A stretch of DNA of 64,000 nt from Beroe forskalii (Eukaryota; Ctenophora; Nuda; Beroida; Beroidae), in the NCBI GenBank assembly GCA_011033025.1, contig WFMF01000222.1:124001-188000 (forward strand), given 5' to 3'. Shown piece after piece: positions 28,601 through 36,170 of this stretch. The translations under genes were made by a program, and so were the position numbers. How positions within the stretch are numbered: the first letter of the stretch is position 1; the number at the start of each line of letters is the position of its first letter. The notes below the pieces were generated by a model. That model had not been told where the DNA came from and did no database searches. It worked only from the letters and a program-made list of their open reading frames with translations.

Positions 28601-31600
28601 CACCGACTGCAGAGTTTCCTCACAGCCGTCAACACGTTTTCCAAGGTTCACAAAGTTCCACATATCACCGATCATTGATTCCGTGTGTTCGAGCTGATTA
28701 GAGAATCTTAGGTGAAATGGGGGAGGGCATTGGGCAGGTGGGAACAAGAAACATGTCATATTCTCATACTAATATCATATCATGTCATGTCATGTGGAGT
28801 TCATGTCAGAATATAGTCATGTCATATTGGAGCTCATGGCAGATAGTCAAAAGACATGTCTTGCGTAACACTCACCCACTTTGCCATGGTACAGAAGGTT
28901 TCCTATAAATACACAAACATGCCTAGGAAAGATGAAATACCACCAACAAACCTTAGTTTCTTCAGGAATTAGATCCTCCATAACACTCATTTTCTTTTCC
29001 ATTTCCGATACTTTTTCCTTTAGGTCCGATATAGTTTTGTTGTCCTGTTCACTCAGCTGACTGATGGCTGACTGAGGTCGGGAACGTTTTGCCGATTTAG
29101 CTGACGGTACTCTCTCCTCTTTGGCAGAACTTGGTCGTGATGAGCCTGATGGTTATTAAATGAGGGTTTTAAGAGGGTTGTAACGCATGTTTTAATAGAG
29201 TCGTAACACATAAGAAAAATTAATGACAAGGTAAAGCATCCAGTAACTTTTTCTAATCATAAACAATATAAGAAAAATTAATGACTATAGCATCCAGTAA
29301 CTTTTTATAATTTGAAGTGCGCATTAATTTCGTGACTTTTTTAATGAGGCGACATTAACGTCTCTATTGTATTTCGTGATTATGCAGCGTGTTCGATTAA
29401 AGATTAATCACAATGTCTGTTTCATAAAGCTTCTTCAATAAAAAGGACTTCTTATAATCATAAATTAATCTTTGCTGAAGAACAAACAATAATAATAATA
29501 ATGTTTTGGCTGTAGATTGTTATTCACTTTGGTAATTAACAAACAAATCAGTTGACCTCTCACACTTCTATTCAGAGTCTGAGTTCGAACTGAGTAATGT
29601 CAACGCTGGAGGTGGTCCAAATGAACCATTGCTAACAAACTCGACCCTTTACGAATGACCCATTTAATAACTGGTTTGTTTTTTATTAACGCTTTGATTT
29701 CTATCACATCTGATCTACATCTCTGGACCTCTCGAATGCTACTTTGTATCATACTCTTGACTCTGTGCTTTCCACTGGCTCTTAATGCCTCTGGGAAGGA
29801 AGTCCCAGCATCTAAAGATCCTCTGTTGCATCTCTTGACACACAGAGTCCACATTGGAACTTCTTCCTCCACACTACCATCTCATCTCAGATCAAAGACC
29901 CATTGTGCTCGGATGTTGAAAGGACCCAGGCTACTTCAGGACGAATCAGGCTTTCAGACATTTGAAGCAGCAACGGTGGACGATTGCTGGATATTCTGTG
30001 TGGCGGTTGGAGATTGTAAGACATTCGCCTATTACTTCCCCACATCACATTGTTACCTTTTTTACAGTGAAGTGAAAACCCCCGTTGTCCATCTCAGTTC
30101 CACCATGAATTTGGGTTATGCGATGTTTTCCAGAAGTTGCATGCAATACGAGGTGGATCTTGGAGGGTTATTTGTGAACTTTACAGAGACCTTGCATCCC
30201 AGATCAGCAGGTGTCTTTATCAGGGACACCGACACATCTAAGTGCCTGACTTTAACAACGAAGGAGTGTAATCGTGGCACTCATCAATTGGTTCATTGGA
30301 GTGAGTGTTCGGATGAGAGCATCTGGCTTCTTACTAAGTTTGAAGACTATCTTTTCGGGGATGATTTCAAGGATGTGGTAAGGATTTCCCACTTTTATAA
30401 CCAGCAAAAGTTCCTGACACAGTACGAGATGAGTTGGGAGAGGTACTGTGATTCTTTCTTTTTCCTTGGTGAGCCTTTCCAGATCGACACGCTCCCCGTT
30501 ATCCCGGGAATCTGTCAGCAGTTATTCTTCATCACAGAAGACAGCAGTTCCCTGACACGAGCCATTCGCAACATCGAGCCCGTCGACGGCGGCACTTTCA
30601 AAGAAGTGTTCGGGTATTTGCTGAAACACGTTAGAATCTGGAGTGCGGAGAGGTGGAGGACAAAGTGTCAGGGTGTGGAGCTGGACAACGGAATGGTGGA
30701 GAATCCCAGAGATCATCCCTTCCCCTTCTTTCTGGAAGGCAGTGTGATAACCATAAGATGCGACCCGGGCTTCGTGGTAGCAGGTTTTAGTGAGTTGGCA
30801 GTTCAAGAAGTAACCTGCTCTAAGGATATGCTGGTGCAGCCGTGCGTGCCCGTGCCAACAACTCGTAGTATAACAAGTAGCACCAAGGTAAGTGTATCTA
30901 ACACTGCAGTTAGTATCCCTACCACTGCAGATCCCAGACTCCTAGTTTTGAAAGGGTGTCAATCACACCTTACAGGAATTGGTGCTTATTTTATAGTGAT
31001 CATACACTTGATCTAATTGTTCATTTGATCAACTCAACCTGGCCTATTCTAAGACTTGCTGGTTTTGGCTATTTAGTTTAAGGTTTTAGGTTAGATGCCG
31101 TGATGGCTCATGAGTTAATCGTTTTAACAAAACGTGCATTTCAAGCCACATGCTGTTTTACATTTGATCCAGTAATAATTTTCAGGTTTCGTGACTTTGT
31201 TGCAATCTCCGCTCATTATAATGTTTATAGTCAATTGACACTGCAATTTAAACAGAGTTAACGTTAAATCATTGATTGAATTAGTTTGATCAAAATATTC
31301 TCTCCTACATAATATGCAACGCATAATATTCGTCAGCTCGCAATTGATCGTTATTTGTAAACAGAGTCAACCAATCACCAGCCCACCGCACACGTATGTT
31401 GTTTTGGTTTGGGGGGCCACGGGGGGCACCAACTCAGCGTGTCAACTTGTGGAAATCCAGTGTATTATTAGATGAGCAGCATAATCTGCAGGAAGTTTTA
31501 AAACTATTCGTTTAAAATGCGGATTGTTTTTAAATTTACACGTTTTGGGTGCTTTAAAAGACATGTTTAAAACCATACATTATATACGGTCAGCAATATA

Positions 31601-32879
31601 TATTATCAAGTATGTACAGTGAATAGAAATTGACCAGATGCAGGCGTGTAAATCAAAGATCATCATCGGAGTCTCTCACAGTTCATTAAAAACACTCCGT
31701 TTTTCTAGAGCAAAAATTTAAAATTTCTTTTTCAATTTTCATTGTAGTAATAACGAAGTTCAAGATAATTGAGTTTTTTCGAATTTCACACTTGAGCGCA
31801 GTCTTCTCCCAGTGTTCTTCTAACTGTAATTTAGTGCACTTCAGCTACACTAGATAGCGTGCACTACTGTGCACTGTTGTGCAGAGTAGAGTGGCCAATG
31901 GAATAACAAGTCACGACTACTATATAGCTCGCTAAAACGGAGAGTGTACCAAGCAGAGTGATCAATATGAGGTGGGGATGCTCTGAAGCAAGCGATTTAT
32001 TAAAGTGCACAATAACGTTTACCAGAATTAGATGTAATAATGCATAGCATGTACTGTAATGAATCCAGGATTGAACGGTAATTTGAGGGATTACCTATAT
32101 AAAGCTCTTAGAATCATCCCACAGGAAATATGGATTACTTGAAAAAAGAAGGCATTTTCCTAATTATCAAATTCCAAATTGTCGTTAGAATGACACGTAT
32201 CAACTATTAATCCACAGGAGTGAGAATATATATTGGTTGGTATCAACCGAGGTAGCAGCTAGAATCAGCAATTCAGCAGAAATTGCACTGATTGATACAA
32301 GAACTCGGTCAACAAACCTTTGAAAACTTACCGGTTTCAGAGACGACGGTTGGCAAGGAAACAGTCATCTTCGGAGGAGGGCCCATGTCATAGTCCTCGA
32401 TAAGAATCTGGAGGGGTTATATTATCAGTGTCATGCCAGGAAAACATCAGTGTCATTATTATCTAGGTTTTACAGTCAGGACAACACCAAAGTTAATTAG
32501 ATAAATGGAAAATTTGAGGAATTCCAAGTACTCTTTAGAACTTGGGAGGTACACCAGTGCAGCTTGAGTGGTACCGAGATCCATGTCCTCAAGCCAAAAT
32601 AATAATACATGAGCATGATATCCTTTGATGATAAATATTGGAAAATTTGTTAATTCAGCCCTTGCTTATCATTGATCGAATAAGACGTGATGATATCCTG
32701 ATCAAAAGAAACAAGTACAAATAATTCAAAATACCAACCTCCTTATCAGCTATTCCCATGTGATTAACAAGTTCATGAAGAATCCTGTTCACATGAACGA
32801 AGTTAACTGTGGACTTTCCTTGGAAGACATCAACAGCTACATCGATCAGATTGTGTAGCGCGATTTTGGTTTCGCCCAT
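1385..32879 (-). CDS. QRICH2/C16orf96-like DUF4795 coiled-coil protein, at least 18 exons
   Basis: Exons in transcript order: 32739-32879, 32332-32407, 28952-29145, 28876-28902, 28604-28693, 28240-28377, 27975-28035, 25894-26366, 24104-24229, 22022-22279, 20740-20887, 19224-19350, 17915-18032, 17476-17755, 17211-17295, 10638-10802, 7147-7239, 1385-1673. The product is about 960 residues. The N-terminus (VNFVHVNRILHELVNHMGI) resembles the start of C16orf96. The middle is coiled coil. The C-terminus has the DUF4795 signatures FHCISCDRP, RSCGGQHTMTY and GQDGHIYRGR. Vertebrate QRICH2 is a sperm-flagellum protein, so an axonemal role is inferred. Phases agree at most junctions. The joins between exons 8 and 9 (donor may be at 25904) and between exons 12 and 13 are not settled, and a small exon may be missing. 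Two plus-strand genes lie inside its introns. Confidence 0.92.
1702..1741. repeat. 15-bp tandem repeat in a polypyrimidine tract
   Basis: About three units of GGGGGAGGGGACATA on the plus strand. On the minus strand they form a pyrimidine tract (CCCCCTATGTCCCCT) starting about 27 nt upstream of the acceptor of the last DUF4795 exon. Confidence 0.8.
1742..4060. other. Intron of the DUF4795 gene, no feature recognised
   Basis: AT-rich sequence with short repeats only, such as the phrase TCAGCGAACAGAAGTCAGCC at about 3052 and 3088 and CAGCTAAACCACT at about 3137 and 3164. No gene, RNA or clear element is visible. Confidence 0.6.
4320..5050. mobile_element. Large foldback element with minisatellite arms
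   Basis: The segment 4553-4610 is the reverse complement of 4782-4838 (TTTTTAACATCTAAAAGCAC against GTGCTTTTAGATGTTAAAAA). Outside these, the left arm carries repeats of ACCCCTACTGACCCCTGG and the right arm carries the complement, GGGGTCAGTAGGGGTTCACC. A flanking phrase, ACAAAACTTATGGACATG, recurs directly at about 4127 and 5054. No coding capacity is evident. Confidence 0.75.
5519..5605. mobile_element. Small dispersed element, TTAACCGGCCC family
   Basis: Begins TTAACCGGCCCTTT and ends near GTTAAGCCGG. Related copies start at 51737 (TTAACTGGCCCTTC) and 58768 (TTAACCGGCCCTTT). All share the GGACxAAA...GTTTTT interior. Probably a short non-autonomous element. Confidence 0.5.
5606..7146. other. 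Intron of the DUF4795 gene, no gene recognised
   Basis: Holds a short hairpin at about 5899-5921 (ACTGTCCAGAGTCCTGGACAGT) and a GC-richer patch at 6400-6660 with CACGTGACATGTCACG and CpGs. The open frames across that patch lack any recognisable domain or splice support and are taken as chance. Confidence 0.5.
7147..7239 (-). CDS. Penultimate exon of the DUF4795 gene
   Basis: The codons read NDPYDMPPTNRSCGGQHTMT and on to RRTRISALR. The RSCGG-HT-TY core matches the C-terminal region of QRICH2-like proteins. The acceptor is AAAAG and the donor CTCAG|GTACAT. Both phases (2 in, 2 out) agree with the neighbouring exons. Confidence 0.88.
7240..7989. other. Intron of the DUF4795 gene; carries one copy of a dispersed repeat
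   Basis: At about 7848-7886 is the phrase AGTAGTCTCACGACAGGTTTAGACCGATTTAGAGGGTAG, which recurs at about 11656-11694 with one or two changes. Nothing else is recognised. Confidence 0.6.
7990..8332. mobile_element. Foldback element
   Basis: The left arm (TTTTTTGAGCAAACTTGATG, then AAACTTTCAGGATATT) matches the reverse complement of the right arm at about 8235-8290. The inner segments ATTTTTGAACTCCAGAAG and its partner near 8200 also pair. The interior is non-coding. It resembles other arm-dominated MITE families in this window in style only, not in sequence. Confidence 0.65.
8396..8437. repeat. 14-bp tandem repeat, three copies
   Basis: Three copies of CGACTACTATAGTA in a row, each containing the palindromic core TACTATAGTA. 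Confidence 0.85.
8462..8583. repeat. Three consecutive hairpins
   Basis: Hairpin 1 is AT-flanked with a CGCTTCGCCTCG centre (about 8467-8511). Hairpin 2 pairs ATTTAAATGTC with GACATTTAAAT around CCAGCTGCGCT (8511-8550). Hairpin 3 pairs TATAGAGCCCTGC with GCAGGGCTCTATA around a short TCTC loop (8553-8582). They abut with almost no spacing. The function is unknown. Confidence 0.85.
10638..10802 (-). CDS. DUF4795 core exon (CISCDRP)
   Basis: Encodes KLLKFHCISCDRP, then PSALPVAYGFPG, RPYTTYELELIRQHQR. This matches the FHCLSCDRP...RPYTVFELEQVRQH signature of QRICH2 as remembered from the family. The acceptor is GCCCCTTCAG and the donor CGCAA|GTGAGT. In phase 2, out phase 2. A G-rich minisatellite abuts the acceptor. 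Confidence 0.93.
10803..11045. repeat. G-rich minisatellite abutting a splice acceptor
   Basis: About eight diverged units of roughly 26-32 bp built on GACAGAGTGTCATGGGGCGT. The first unit (GGCACAGAGTCATGGGG) is itself the polypyrimidine tract of the acceptor of the DUF4795 core exon when read on the minus strand. Two long G runs occur at about 10878-10891 and 11029-11041. Confidence 0.85.
11820..12430. repeat. Cluster of hairpin elements
   Basis: At 11832-11901, TAGGTGTGGATT pairs with AATCCACACCTA around TGCACTCGGCTTCCCTCG. At about 12283-12428, the outer arms AAGTGTGAAGTAACA and TGTTACTTCACACTT enclose two further hairpins. One has AAATCAC/GTGATTT stems around CGCCTTCGGCTTCG. The other has TTTACGC/GCGTAAA stems around TTCGCTTCGC. 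Confidence 0.8.
13140..13960. mobile_element. Dispersed repeat, copy 1
   Basis: Several blocks (CACCTGCTGATGGTA, TGATGATTCACAGTTTAG, ATACCCATACA, then GTTCGCAAA-like and TTTTTACCGCATCA blocks) recur in the same order at 58500-59110. The shared length is about 600-800 bp with diverged spacing. No open frame is shared. The family is unknown. Confidence 0.6.
15572..16681 (+). CDS. Intronless rhodopsin-like (class A) GPCR nested in an intron
   Basis: A seven-helix receptor of 369 residues with helices at about 17-42, 54-76, 95-120, 133-158, 205-230, 245-272 and 300-326. Class A signs are a TM2 ADLLVC core with the conserved Asp, a TM3 Cys (STFCTIW) paired with an ECL2 Cys (NIMNCHG), and NSVVNPLVYY (NPxxY) in TM7. 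The TM3 E/DRY triplet is SRL (SVSRLVLLIRP), keeping only the Arg. One N-glycosylation site (NQST) lies in ECL2. The ligand cannot be inferred. An alternative start is the Met five codons in (15584). The gene sits on the strand opposite the DUF4795 gene, in its intron 17296-side to 10802. The single exon suggests a retrocopy origin or lineage expansion, which is common for invertebrate GPCRs. Confidence 0.93.
   Translation: MFSDMAQELDVNRAADVTIGILLLLCLLLGVLFNLPSLIYFCTMKTKSRNGTYFQRTYQIICTADLLVCLTVFPHIEAAFSLQRDGELFSRESTFCTIWSVLWDVLPEMTVFMVAFISVSRLVLLIRPHAVYQPLVAWVVPLTYCTATAAFKVGLLVSGITRAKYVDNIMNCHGVVDFGGGGNQSTIPSTELWNWDIGIRVLSSIQSGMTVLPILLSCCLSVFFLYRSKTLVSAAQRKSSDHKQDHATLTVILITVVYIVFNIPILGYYIYYAKWTFTVDPDTMTIGEIGISRQEYMSSTFIRYYAMPVFGIVFVALNSVVNPLVYYARIASFREFIGRAWQRLRGVEGSWKLPNLSGLLHFNTNESKG
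16682..17210. other. 3' flank of the GPCR, AT-rich, nothing else seen
   Basis: Presumed 3' UTR of the GPCR and intron of the DUF4795 gene. No canonical AATAAA was found close to the stop. Confidence 0.4.
17476..17755 (-). CDS. DUF4795 gene coiled-coil exon
   Basis: Encodes a heptad-rich helix with EMEDKADKRSVDHKANRVFV and GKLDRMELQNVKDFLG. It corresponds to the QRICH2 region rich in DKAD...KANR and KLDRLEL phrases just before the CISCDRP exon. Acceptor TTACAG, donor CCTAG|GTAAGG. Confidence 0.9.
19734..19772. repeat. Near-perfect palindrome with 19-bp stems
   Basis: CTTTATCAGTTCGAACATA is followed, after a single A, by its exact reverse complement. A second hairpin, AATGGGCAAC/GTTGCCCATT, follows at about 19830-19856. 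Confidence 0.95.
20740..20887 (-). CDS. DUF4795 gene exon beginning in a tandem repeat
   Basis: Encodes (V)NSHYMTMLTELTPESEFG and then an amphipathic helix ending in AELIS. The frame works if the acceptor is ATTGAG|TTAACT, inside a short repeat array. The start of the exon is itself one repeat unit. The donor is ATCAGCAG|GTTATC (phase 2), which joins to an acceptor reading CCAGATCAG at 19351. Confidence 0.7.
20850..21001. repeat. About 32-bp tandem repeat across a 3' splice site
   Basis: Five diverged units of GGGAGTTAACTCAGTTAACATTGTCAT plus a variable tail. The unit nearest the exon is coding (MTMLTEL). The others lie in the intron and each carries an AACTGAG-like acceptor on the minus strand. 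Confidence 0.85.
22022..22279 (-). CDS. DUF4795 gene exon, low-complexity then helical
   Basis: A Pro/Ser/Thr/Asp-rich stretch with repeated DFT motifs (HHDFTTSQLNDFTN, QFSDFTVIPP) is followed by a helix ENDERAALLENLRENQMC. Acceptor CCTCTGCAG, donor ATTATCG|GTCGGT. Phase 1 at both ends matches the preceding exon's strong GTGAGT donor. Confidence 0.8.
22326..22742. mobile_element. Tandem array bounded by inverted repeats
   Basis: About sixteen units of CCTGTCCTTCTCAACAG lie between CTCCTGACAAGTGGGACCC at the left and GGGTCCCACTTGCCGGGAG at the right, which are reverse complements with a few changes. Such TIR-bounded arrays suggest a non-autonomous transposon with an internally amplified core. 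Confidence 0.7.
22743..24103. other. Intron of the DUF4795 gene, nothing recognised
   Basis: AT-rich intronic sequence without an evident gene or repeat family. Confidence 0.5.
24104..24229 (-). CDS. Probable DUF4795 gene exon encoding DNHVDN repeats
   Basis: Encodes SLVVTESEVDNHVDNTN, then VYNHVDNHIDNHVD and SIASDTESC. The 12-nt unit GACAACCATGTC is repeated, so this is a coding minisatellite. The donor TCGT|GTGAGT is strong and in phase with the next exon. The acceptor could be TATAG|GCAG or GGCAG|TTTG, and the join to the preceding exon is unresolved. Confidence 0.6.
24914..25482. mobile_element. Foldback MITE-like element, copy B
   Basis: Outer arms: AAGGGGGCAGGGGGGGTCTT at the left and AAAGACCCCTTG at the right. 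Middle arms: TAGCTACCAGAAAAAC against GTTTTTCTGGTAGCTA. Inner arms: AGGCCTCAGAACCGAAAATA and its exact complement around 25290. The structure is almost wholly palindromic and related to 184-651. Confidence 0.75.
25894..26366 (-). CDS. Longest coiled-coil exon of the DUF4795 gene
   Basis: About 157 residues of charged heptads (EALAQELAKKVEGLMKLKEE; LEKEVKTKVDEDALDSKIEE) broken by a proline segment (KSYKPPRSPVPPSREG) and KQKRPPSSRTEMAR. Acceptor CCTTTCAG. The donor is either GGG|GTAATT (exon end 25894) or GCAGA|GTGTTT (end 25904). The second keeps frame with the next exon. Confidence 0.85.
26722..27152. mobile_element. MITE-like element with two internal direct copies
   Basis: Terminal inverted repeats GTACTCTGCAGAAGTAGCTA and AGCTACTGCAGAGTAC. 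Inside are two direct copies of about 65 bp (about 26905-26965 and 27073-27140) sharing AAATTCTCAAATCCCC and CGCTTATxAGCT. Confidence 0.75.
28876..28902 (-). CDS. Putative 27-nt microexon of the DUF4795 gene
   Basis: TTATAG|GAAACC...AAGTGG|GTGAGT would add ETFCTMAKW in phase 0 between two phase-0 exons. The flanking exons encode DLIPEETK and LEHTESMIGDMWNF, so the microexon is compatible but not required. Confidence 0.5.
28952..29145 (-). CDS. DUF4795 gene exon 3, basic linker and coiled coil
   Basis: Encodes GSSRPSSAKEERVPSAKSAK, a basic Ser-rich linker, then a heptad segment (NKTISDLKEKVSEMEKKMS) ending DLIPEETK. Acceptor ACCATCAG, donor ACTAAG|GTTTGT. In phase 1, out phase 0. Confidence 0.85.
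29736..31016 (+). CDS. Secreted or surface PAN/sushi-like protein nested in an intron
   Basis: Starts at the Met (29736) whose next 18 residues form a signal peptide (LLCIILLTLCFPLALNAS). An upstream in-frame Met at 29655 would add a second hydrophobic stretch and seems less likely. A PAN/apple-like module follows (about residues 56-135: CARMLKG...DDCWIFCVAVGDCKTFAYY...HCYLFY). After it comes a Cys-poor middle region of unknown fold, then a sushi/CCP-like module (CQGVELDNGMV, GSVITIRCDPGF, EVTCSK, PC). The tail is Thr/Ser-rich and ends in a short hydrophobic run. A donor-like AAG|GTAAGT at about 30890 suggests the real 3' end may be spliced to exons I did not find. It lies opposite the DUF4795 gene, in its second intron. 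Extracellular adhesion or recognition is an inference. Confidence 0.8.
   Translation: MLLCIILLTLCFPLALNASGKEVPASKDPLLHLLTHRVHIGTSSSTLPSHLRSKTHCARMLKGPRLLQDESGFQTFEAATVDDCWIFCVAVGDCKTFAYYFPTSHCYLFYSEVKTPVVHLSSTMNLGYAMFSRSCMQYEVDLGGLFVNFTETLHPRSAGVFIRDTDTSKCLTLTTKECNRGTHQLVHWSECSDESIWLLTKFEDYLFGDDFKDVVRISHFYNQQKFLTQYEMSWERYCDSFFFLGEPFQIDTLPVIPGICQQLFFITEDSSSLTRAIRNIEPVDGGTFKEVFGYLLKHVRIWSAERWRTKCQGVELDNGMVENPRDHPFPFFLEGSVITIRCDPGFVVAGFSELAVQEVTCSKDMLVQPCVPVPTTRSITSSTKVSVSNTAVSIPTTADPRLLVLKGCQSHLTGIGAYFIVIIHLI
31017..32331. other. Intron of the DUF4795 gene downstream of the nested PAN/sushi gene
   Basis: No gene or clear repeat is recognised. Further exons of the nested gene could lie here, but none stood out. 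Confidence 0.4.
32739..32879 (-). CDS. First coding exon of the DUF4795 gene
   Basis: Starts at ATG (complement of 32877-32879) and encodes MGETKIALHNLIDVAVDVFQ and on to HMGIADKE. The donor is AAGGAG|GTTGGT in phase 0. The VNF-x-HVNRILHELVNH segment resembles the LNF-x-LHLLLHGILEH segment at the N-terminus of C16orf96. Confidence 0.85.
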
Positions 32880-34440
32880 CACTAGACTTTGTTCAACTCA
32901 CCAGCACACCATAAATAACCATCAACCTTGAAAAGTACCGATTAAGGAATCTTCATTCTCAATGAGTATTGATTTTAAAAATGTTTCAATTTCGATAGGT
33001 CGTATGAATTAAACAAAAGAATAAAAAAAAAGAAAAAATAGCACGGGGAGTGGTAATTTTTGGGAAGTTTCTGATGAAGTTTGTCAGAGTTAGAGGGACC
33101 GAACTATTTAAAAAATAAAGCCCGACCAAAAAATAAATTTGCTGGATAATCGATTCGCTGCAAAGGAAAACTCAATAAAATATTAATCGACAGAAAAGTT
33201 AACAAAGTAGACGTTATTAACTGTGATCAGGTGATTTTCCATGTAACTAAAGGAGAAGAATATTGGAGATGATTATTGTCATTATATTTTTGATTTGAAT
33301 CTTGTCAAGTCTTAGAAACAAGATTGCAGATCAGCTAAAATAGCTAACTTTCTTAAACATGTAAGATCCGTAAAAATCCGTTTATCACATAAATAGATAT
33401 AAATTATGTTTCGGTATCAAAGCAATGATAGCATTACGGTTATAGGAATGTGCTCAGCTTAAAAGAAGTTATCAAGAATATTAAAAATCTTTCGCGAATG
33501 GTGAATTAGATATGAATATCCCATGCCAAAAACCATATCAGCTCCACATACTTGATACTGCCTTCACAAGAAAGTGATATTGTAAAGAAAATGGCATTAT
33601 GAATTGAAGAGCTATGGAATCATATAGGAATCCTAGATGCAACCAATGGACAAAAGTAAAAAACAAATGGTAAATGAAGCGACGATATTGATCTAAAAGT
33701 ATTGAACTCTTACAAATCAAATCAATAATCACGAAGAATAAAATTCAAATCCCTATAGCAGACTTAAGGTCCCTATACATGAGGCTTTGTGTCACAGCCT
33801 GAACCGATTGATTAGTCGACAAGATTATTGGCAATCCACAATAACTCGGTCTCGGTGTGCCATACTGACATGGATTGATCAGATTGCAGCACTTCTGCAC
33901 TGAGGTTTGTAGATAAAAATACAGCCAATGTCAAACAGTAAATGTCAAACACTAATTATGTTTAAACTATAAAACAATTTATATGACACATACCCAGGGA
34001 ATCGCAATGTGCTGCCCACAAAATCGTCTACTTTCAATTACATTGGATATTGCCATAGAAATACTCCGCAATATTATTGGTCCAAATGATACGCGAAAAC
34101 TGAGATACATAATGCGCGGCTCAGCTATAACTGAGAATTCTTTGCGAATTCGTGCGCGGCGTGGGCATAATTCTTACGAAGCCTATCTGCGATCATAAAC
34201 GAGCATTCGAACCCAAAGAAGATCAATGATTCAATCAGACAATTTAAATCAGACATTTAAAGGGCGGCTATCCATGTCACAATGCAACAATAAATTTTAC
34301 TAATTGCTTACGACCACGCGCGGCATATCGAATGAATAAGGACTAGGAGGTATGAAGAAATGACGGCGAGGCGCGCGCGCAGAATAAAACGCTGATTATT
34401 GTGAGGGCAAATGTCTCGTCTCATCAAACGTCACTTGCAC
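32880..34440. other. Intergenic, upstream of the DUF4795 gene; nothing recognised
   Basis: AT-rich. It must contain the 5' UTR and promoter of the minus-strand gene, but no clear TATA or initiator stands out. Short CG runs (GCGCGCGCGC) lie near 34371. Confidence 0.4.
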
Positions 34441-34448
34441 TATCAGTT

Positions 34449-35098
34449 AACATAATCAAGCGGCTGCATAGACTTAGGTTGATCAATGATCTTGTCAGGC
34501 GTTGATCGGAATTCAGGTTTAATGTAAAAACACATTAAACACACCTTCGGCGGACGCGCGCGCTTCGCGCGCGCGCCCGCCGAAGGCGAAGGGGTCAGAC
34601 AACGTCTGACAAAAAACACACACAAATGTTGCTTTGAATATTTTTGTCTTCGTAATTCTAATTTATGCATCAGTTAGAAAACTAAATTCCTCAGAAACAA
34701 ATAGAGCTGGATTTTTGATTTTGACTTCCAAAAATTTTTAAGCCCATTTTATTAATGTTACTATGGAATGGGCACCGGAGTGAAATGGTACTAAATAATT
34801 GTTAACATTTGATATTGATCAATTGGGTGTGAGATTAGAGATGGTTCAATACCATTATGCTTACATTACATTACATTACGCATATTTTGCCAAATTTTTG
34901 GCCCAAATGGGCTAAAAAAGTTTTGGGGGCGTAAACCAAACATCTGCATCCATTTGTTTCTGAAGAATTTCGTTTTCTAACTGATGCAAAACAATTGATG
35001 ACAAAATATTATTTGTATCGACATTTGTGTGCGTTTTTGCATTAAACCTGATTTTCGATCAACCTAAGTCTATGCAGTCGCCTTACATTATGTCATTA
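34449..35098. mobile_element. Foldback element with a CG-rich central palindrome
   Basis: The left arm GCATAGACTTAGGTTGATC pairs with GATCAACCTAAGTCTATGC near 35057-35075. GGTTTAATG and CATTAAACC pair inside it, as do CATCAGTTAGAAAAC (about 34668) and GTTTTCTAACTGATG (about 34971). A separate palindrome, CGCGCGCGCTTCGCGCGCGCG, sits at about 34553-34575. Confidence 0.75.
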
Positions 35099-36170
35099 TA
35101 GTTATTAGAAATGAAGCATTATGAAAGCTTGTCGGCCGTTGATGCACTTGACAGACCCTGGTGAGAATTCAGCGCCGTGCACTGATCGATTCTCATCAGC
35201 TAGTCTACAACGTTTGACAAATGACAATGGTCAACTGCAACGTCTGACAATTGACAATGGTCAACGTCTGACAATGGTCAATGTAATGAAAAGCAAAAGA
35301 ATGTTTTTCGGATAAGTGACAGCTCATTGAAACAGAAAACGAAAGCATGAAAATTGAAATTTGAAAATCAGATGAAAAGTGATTAAGTGAATAGTGATTA
35401 AGTTAGTGAAAGACTGTTACAAAGTTCTGATTGTAAAGACAATAACAATCAGTGTTATGGTCTCAGATCTATTGTTAAATTTCATAAATTCCCCATCACA
35501 AAATTTCAATTTCTTGATCATCATTTAGCACAGCAGGCCCAATTCTTGTCAACAACTATGTGACTACAAAATTAATTCAAGATTTCCATGATTATTCCAT
35601 CATTAATTATTTCCATGATATGATCTGGAAAAAGTACGTCAAAATGCTATGGAATAAGAATTCAAAAGCACAGCAAGGTAGATTTGGTATTTCATTACAC
35701 CAACCCATGGTTTATTTGGTATGAATGACACTCCCTCAGGCACTGAATTATATTATAGGCAGGATATTTGCTTAACACATAAAACCCTATTCTCATTGCG
35801 CAGCATGCTACACACCTATGAGGGTTTAGGAAGCAGGATATTCTAAGATTTGTGATGGTTCAATACCATTAATTGTATCTTATCTTATCTCTCTTAACCC
35901 TCCCACTCATGAAGACTTGCCTCTTGATCCCCTTGCAATAATGCAAATGATAATTTTGTCTGGATTTGTCTTCATCATGTGCATCATGTCCTTGTACTTC
36001 TGCCACTAGTTCTGCCATCTACTATTAATTAAATCAAAAACTATTTGAGGAATGTACAGCATTAGGTGATAGCAGTTTGTAGCTTGCCATTGGTATTGCA
36101 AATACTGTGATGGGTAAATTGATAACTTTGCTTCCAAATTAAATGAAGTGAAGTCTTAAAAGAGATACAG
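35099..36170. other. 5' flank of DEPDC5
   Basis: Contains a small repeat of ACGTCTGACAATGGTCA at about 35210-35281. It should include the DEPDC5 promoter. No clear core element is identifiable. Confidence 0.4.
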
